Source: Symbiodinium natans
Taxonomy: Eukaryota; Sar; Dinophyceae; Suessiales; Symbiodiniaceae
Assembly (NCBI GenBank): GCA_905221605.1
Contig: CAJNDS010002676.1
Location: forward strand, 165,001 to 205,000
DNA: 40,000 bases
Direction: 5' to 3'
Shown: piece after piece, positions 36,133-40,000 of the stretch
Position numbering within the stretch: position 1 is the stretch's first letter
Layout of the letters: each line of letters starts with the position of its first letter
Notes under the pieces: model-generated
The model's input: only the letters and a program-made list of their open reading frames with translations
What the model was told of the DNA's origin: nothing
The model's database searches: none
Position numbers and translations under genes: made by a program

Positions 36133-36300
36133 CTACGCCTTCAGCCCTAAACCGGGCTTTGGGGTCAGGGTTTAAGGAGTTTAAGGGCTCAGGGATTTTG
36201 GGGGTTTAAGGAGTTTACGGGTTTGTGAGGGTTTTTGAGGGGATTAGGGGGCCGAAGGGGTTTAGGGGTTCTAGGGCTGAGGCCACCCTGGAAGGGAAAC

Positions 36301-36387
36301 CTGGGGCCGTGGTGGGGACGCCTCGATGTAGCACCAGGAGTGCCACATGAAGAAGTTGATGAGCATGTGCGCCAGAAGAGGCCAGAA
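36301..36387 (-). CDS. Middle exon, membrane helix
   Basis: Exactly 29 codons between CTCCCCTCTGCCCAG and CCCCAG|GTTTCC, both excellent splice sites. The peptide starts FWPLLAHMLINFFMWHSW and continues CYIEASPPRPQ. A membrane helix rich in aromatic residues and His is followed by a Pro-rich loop. Joined to the exon at 36773-36849 in phase 0. The plus-strand open frame over the same region is a shadow. The protein is a multi-pass membrane protein of unknown family. Confidence 0.7.
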
Positions 36388-36428
36388 CTGGGCAGAGGGG
36401 AGCGAGGGAGGGGGTTGGGTTTGGGGTT

Positions 36429-36520
36429 TCGGGGGGTTAGGGTTTAGGGTTTGGGGCTTGGGGTGTAGGGTTTAGGGTTTAGGGTTTAGGGTTTGGGGTT
36501 TAGGGTTTAGGGTTTAGGGC
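36429..36520 (+). repeat. Intronic TTTAGGG tract
   Basis: About 12 units, mixed TTTAGGG and TTTGGGG, inside the intron 36388-36772. Confidence 0.95.
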
Positions 36521-36634
36521 TGGGGGTGAGGACTTTGTACGTGTTAGCGGCTTTCAAAGTCAAGAGCGCCGAAGGCGTCGAACCACGCAGGCTAAGCGCC
36601 AAAGCTTATCTCATCCCAAACCCTACTTCAGCAC

Positions 36635-36737
36635 ACCCAAAGAGCCCAATACCCCTTAAATAAGGAATATAGCTTAAATCACATTGAGGATCAATTAAGC
36701 AATATTCCCTAATTAAGGGATATTGGGCTCTTTGGGT
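36635..36737. mobile_element. MITE family D inside an intron
   Basis: Perfect 16-base ends ACCCAAAGAGCCCAAT and ATTGGGCTCTTTGGGT, with similarity continuing (ACCCCTTAA against TTAAGGGAT). 103 bases, AT-rich centre. Lies in the intron of the minus-strand membrane-protein gene. Confidence 0.88.
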
Positions 36738-36772
36738 ACGTGGCACCTGGAACCCTAGACGCCAAAACCCAC

Positions 36773-36849
36773 GAGCCCTAAGCGCAGGGCCGCCAGTGTG
36801 GCTACGACGAAGTGGACCGAGATGAACTTGCCCAGTAAGGGCAGCATGC
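36773..36849 (-). CDS. Upstream visible exon, membrane helix
   Basis: After CCTTCCCCTTCTCCAG come two bases of a split codon, then 25 codons reading MLPLLGKFISVHFVVATL and AALRLGL, ended by GTGGGT. A long hydrophobic helix with interior K and H. The intron to the next exon (36388-36772) contains a TTTAGGG array and a complete MITE. A possible preceding mini-exon lies at about 37120-37147 on the minus strand (LLQMGRFSH, phase compatible), and another candidate at 37535-37604. Confidence 0.65.
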
Positions 36850-37259
36850 CTGGAGAAGGGGAAGGTTTAGGGTTTAGGGTTTAGGGTTGCGGGAAGGTTC
36901 ATGCGAGGCATGTTTTGTATCCCCCAAAAGGGACACCCGGTACATACACTTACCCAAATCTATAACAAACCATATAAAATCTCGCCACTAACCGAAAGGC
37001 GAACCCCGAACCCTCAAAGGTCATTACCGGGTTCTTAAGAAAGGGGGGGCTCATGGGGGGGGGTAGGTACCTAGGGAAACTTAGGGAAGCTTCGGGAGCC
37101 TTAGGGAGTAGTGGGGTGAGACCATGGGAAAAGCGCCCCATTTGCAATAGCTCAAAATGCAAAGTTTATGACGTACATGACTTGCAGGCCCCGAACCTCC
37201 AAAACCAAACTCCGACGTTTGCCGTTTCACCCTAAAAAACCAAAAACAGTGCTGAAGCC

Positions 37260-37530
37260 CCGAAACCCTGAAACCCTGAAACCCTAAACCCTAAACCCTA
37301 AAACCCCAAAACCCAAAAACCAAAAAAACAATACCCAAAAACACAAAAAAAACCTAAAAAACACCCTACAACGCAAAAACCCGAAACGGCACAGCCCAGT
37401 GCGCCATCCCTAAACCCTAAACCCTAAACCCTGAACCATAAACCCGAAACCCTAAACCCTGAACCCCAAACCGCAAACCCCAAACCCCAAACCCTAAACC
37501 CTAAACCCTAAACCCTAAACCCTAAACCCT
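37260..37530 (+). repeat. CCCTAAA variants and arrays
   Basis: An A-rich degenerate part (37300-37370, AAAACCC type), then CCCTAAA/CCCCAAA arrays to 37534. No gene besides the exon that follows. Confidence 0.92.
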
Positions 37531-37534
37531 AAAC

Positions 37535-37604
37535 CCCCCCAGGCTCCGGGCGGTACATGAAAACGAAGGCGCGGGAGAAAGACCCGCACCTCAAGAAAGC
37601 TTCC
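37535..37604 (-). CDS. Candidate exon with donor at a telomere unit
   Basis: Minus-strand exon from CCCTTAG to GGGG|GTTTAGGG, 23 codons reading EAFLRCGSFSRAFVFMY then RPEPGG. The donor GT is the start of the array that reads CCCTAAA on the plus strand (37490-37534). The acceptor AG is the edge of a MITE E fragment (37605-37625). It may belong upstream of the 36067-36849 gene. The phases then require a mini-exon in between. Confidence 0.5.
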
Positions 37605-37772
37605 CTAAGGGTCCATGTACCTAAATACGGGTTTGGGGGTTAGGGGTTAGGGTTTCGGGTTTAGCCCTAAGGGTCCATGTACCTCACTCTTGTGTACTTG
37701 GACCCCAAAATCCTAAATAGGAGGTAATTTTCGGCCCAAGTAATCTACAAACTAGGTACATGGACCCTTGGG
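37605..37772. mobile_element. MITE family E, complete copy plus fragment
   Basis: The complete copy 37666-37772 has ends CTAAGGGTCCATGTACCT and AGGTACATGGACCCTTGG. A separate left end (CCCTAAGGGTCCATGTACCT) stands at 37605-37625, cut off by degenerate TTTAGGG repeats. Confidence 0.82.
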
Positions 37773-37919
37773 CCTTTGGGGCTTAGGGTTTCGGGGGATT
37801 TGGGTTTTGGGGTAATTACGGGCTTTAAGGAGTTTAGGGTTTAGGTTTAAGGTTTAGGCTAGTTGAGGCTGTTGGGGTTTAGCATTTAGGCGTTTATGAC
37901 CAGGGCAAGCTCCCGTTTG

Positions 37920-38150
37920 GAAGTACCTAACAACCCTAAACCCTAAACCCTGAAACCTAAACCCTAAACCGCAACACCCTAAACCCTAAACCCTCAACCC
38001 TAAACCGTAAAAAACCCAAACCCTAAACCCTGAACCCTAAACCCTACAACGTAAAACCCGAAACCCTAAACCCTGAACCCTAAACCGTAAAGCCCTAAAC
38101 CCTAAACCCTAAACCCTAAACCCAGAACCCTAAACCCTAAACCCTAACTT
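37920..38150 (+). repeat. CCCTAAA array with variants
   Basis: CCCTAAA with CCGTAAA, CCCTGAA and CCCTCAA. The intermediate stretch 37770-37920 is degenerate TTTAGGG. Confidence 0.93.
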
Positions 38151-38262
38151 CAAAGTTGCTCAGGCTTCGTGCTTGCCACGACTCCGAGAGCAGAGGTGAG
38201 GTCTGGGAACGTACTGCTAAGCTACTTAGAGGACTTTGGGGGCTTCTAAAAACAATTATAAT

Positions 38263-38370
38263 CTACCATTTGCTTAAGAACCCCAAAAGAATAAAACATA
38301 ATAAGCCCTATATTACCCTTAGTAAGGAAGAATGTGTTTTAATTTTTCGGGGTTCTTAAGCAATTAGTAG
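38263..38370. mobile_element. MITE family C, copy 1
   Basis: TTTGCTTAAGAACCCC at the left and GGGGTTCTTAAGCAATT at the right, with CTAC/GTAG words just outside. AT-rich centre, about 108 bases. An open frame crossing it is incidental. Confidence 0.85.
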
Positions 38371-38563
38371 TCCTTGGGGGTATACGTACCCTGAACCTCC
38401 AAGTAGTTAAGCTTGCCGTACGTTGCTGTTAAGTGACCCTTACACCCGAACCCAATTGAGGACCTGCACCGCTTAGGGCTTCACGTAGCGTAGGAGCGGT
38501 GGACAGATCTCCATCTATCAACGACCACGCACGTGATACTACAAAGCTGACTCAAATCTTCAT

Positions 38564-38672
38564 CTACTTTTTGCTTAAGAACCCCCCCAAAAATACAAAA
38601 AATATTCTTCTGTAAGGGTATTGAGGGGATTATTTATATTCTCTTTTTTTGGTGTTCTTAAGCAAAGGGTAG
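38564..38672. mobile_element. MITE family C, copy 2
   Basis: CTACTTTTTGCTTAAGAAC at the left and GTTCTTAAGCAAAGGGTAG at the right. The centre is different from copy 1 except for AT-richness. Half of a third copy is at 25341-25370. Confidence 0.85.
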
Positions 38673-38689
38673 TCATAGGTCAAATGCAC

Positions 38690-39190
38690 TCAGCTCTTTG
38701 TGATCTCTGGAAGGCACAACTTTAGTATGCAATCAATCACGCGGGTCAATCAGCTCAGCAAGTAGATCCAAGTCAGCTGGATCACAGCAAGTGTGAGCAT
38801 GTTGTTTGAGTGTGTTGGTTGTGACAATGTGCGCTAACAGTGTCTCTCGAATGAAACATTCATGTCGCTTCTTTGTCACATCCGCTGCAAGAACAAACTA
38901 CCAACCGTCCGAGAAAGAATTTTTTCAACCACACACAAACACACTGAAATGATTCCTCCCTATCGATGCGGGACACCATCAACAATGTCACCAAGACGTG
39001 CCGTCACAAGGCCATGCTCTGACTGCATCAACGCAGTTGCGAGCCACAAAACAATCTTGCCAATGCGATACCATCTCCAACGTTGTCTGCATGCAACGAA
39101 ACAATGAGAAAACAGCACCATACCTTCAAATACTCACGTTAAATCCCCCCTTCACAACCCTACACCTCAACACGCAGTTCAAACCCTGAA
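38690..39190 (+). other. Unique block with a weak 81-codon frame
   Basis: Free of telomere units and richer in CA/TG. The ATG frame 38862-39107 has several Cys and His (CHIRCKNK, CSDCINAV) but no recognised domain or splice signals. A word of the type TGCG(G/A)(G/T)ACCATC recurs at about 38967 and 39063. Could be a gene or intergenic DNA. Confidence 0.35.
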
Positions 39191-39384
39191 CCCTACCTTG
39201 GGCGCTATTTACCTGCTGTTTTTTTGGCCGCGGCAGGTTTCCCAAGTTGGGCCCAAACGGACCCATGACCATGACTCAAAACACCCCCCCCCCCCTCCCC
39301 CCAAACATGAGAAGGTTAGGTGCGACAATGATTCTATACCCCCCCCCCTGAGACCTAAACCCCATGCGCGCCCCTAAGCCTCTA

Positions 39385-39630
39385 AACCCTAAACCCTAAA
39401 CCCCAAACCCTAAACCCTAAACCCTAAACCCTAAACCCTAAACCCTAAACCCTAAACCCTAAACCCCAAACCCTAGAGGTAGATCCCAGCCGTGCTGTCC
39501 GGGGTCCCAACTCAGGCCCTAAACCCTAAACCCTAGACCCTAAACCCTAAACCCTAAACCCTAAACCCTAAACCCTAAACCCTAAACCCTAAACCCTAAA
39601 CCCTAAACCCTAAACCCTAAACCCTAAACC
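39385..39630 (+). repeat. CCCTAAA arrays
   Basis: Two arrays, 39385-39472 (about 12 units) and 39516-39632 (about 16 units), separated by a 40-base unique piece. Part of that piece (TGTCCGGGGTC) recurs right after the second array, suggesting that array plus spacer were duplicated. Confidence 0.96.
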
Positions 39631-39735
39631 CTGTCCGGGGTCGGAACTCGCACATCCCAATATACCTCAGCGAAGCCAGGGGTGCAATGCATCGGACTTG
39701 TGAAGCTTCAAGGCCTGGCTTCCCGGAACCTCCAA

Positions 39736-39840
39736 GTTAGGGTTTAGGGTTTAGGGTTTAGGGTTTAGGGTTTAGGGTTTAGGGTTTGGGGTTTGGGGTT
39801 TGGGGTTTAGGGTTTAGGGTTTCGGGTTTAGGGGTGTAGG
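39736..39840 (+). repeat. TTTAGGG and TTTGGGG array near the right edge
   Basis: About eight TTTAGGG units, then TTTGGGG and TTTCGGG variants. The last 160 bases are unique and not interpreted. Confidence 0.95.
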
Positions 39841-40000
39841 GCTGAGTGCATTTAGGACTCTTCTGGTTTAGGGCTTTTTGGCTTTCTTACTTGGGCCCGA
39901 TGTTCGGTGCAAAGGATGCTGCATGGTCCCTGCCGGCTCGACTCCTGGACGACAACTTAGGCCTATTTAGGGACTTTGGGGCCCAAGTATGCCTAAACCC

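Noticed and set aside
36560-36600. B-box-like GGTTCGACGCC on the minus strand
   Set aside because: No A box or stems at suitable distance.
1-40000. Chromosome end / true telomere
   Set aside because: Arrays occur in both orientations throughout, are separated by unique DNA and exons, and do not reach a window edge as one continuous array.
1-40000. CRISPR array
   Set aside because: The regular repeats are heptamers without unique spacers, and the hairpin cassettes have repetitive spacers. The organism is eukaryotic.
1-40000. Dinoflagellate spliced-leader gene as a marker of the organism
   Set aside because: I looked for the conserved TTTGGCTCAAG-type end and did not find it; only a partial word (TTTGGCTCA near 31271) is present.

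Overview
This window looks like nuclear DNA of a eukaryote whose telomere repeat is the Arabidopsis-type 7-mer TTTAGGG/CCCTAAA. Such repeats occur in plants, many algae and alveolates such as dinoflagellates and chromerids; the sequence does not settle which. There is no bacterial-style coding. The long open frames translate the repeats (LGFRV, LNPKP, GSGLRAQ-type peptides), and real coding sequence appears as short exons of about 50-240 bases. No gene family could be named with confidence.

The whole window is a mosaic. Perfect and degenerate telomere-like arrays in both orientations (longest about 250 bp, 8617-8865) alternate every 100-500 bp with short unique islands. Many islands read as exons with GT-AG borders, and several abut the arrays exactly. 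A TTTAGGG array carries a GT (GTTTAGG) and an AG (TTTAG) in every unit, so it can supply either splice site. The best models are phase-consistent: a three-exon + strand segment (10310-11855), a two-exon - strand C-terminus with stop (32049-32319), a three-exon - strand C-terminus of a membrane protein with stop (36067-36849), and a + strand terminal exon (34531-34653). Some 25 further exon candidates are listed with lower confidence.

From 18.4 to 20.75 kb lies a different structure. A tRNA-Arg-like retroposed copy sits between 21-bp direct repeats. It is followed by about ten cassettes, each made of a (CCCTAAG/CCCTGAG)n tract, a GC-rich leader and a hairpin with arms up to 26 bp. Two cassettes also carry an identical, intact-looking tRNA-Ala(CGC) gene on the - strand.

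Throughout the window are small palindromic, MITE-like elements (at least eight families, several in 2-4 copies) and a larger TIR element with a nested dispersed repeat. Some are cut by telomere arrays. A 500-bp AT-rich island at 33.1-33.6 kb, bounded by poly-C and poly-G blocks, is compositionally foreign to everything around it.

The left 10 kb is repeat matrix with scattered exon candidates on both strands. The 10-18 kb part holds the + strand segment and a pair of homologous - strand exons. The 21-31 kb part is rich in MITEs and variant arrays (TTTTAGGG, CCCCAAA, a 9-bp minisatellite). The 31-38 kb part has the strongest gene models. The last 2 kb returns to telomere-like arrays.
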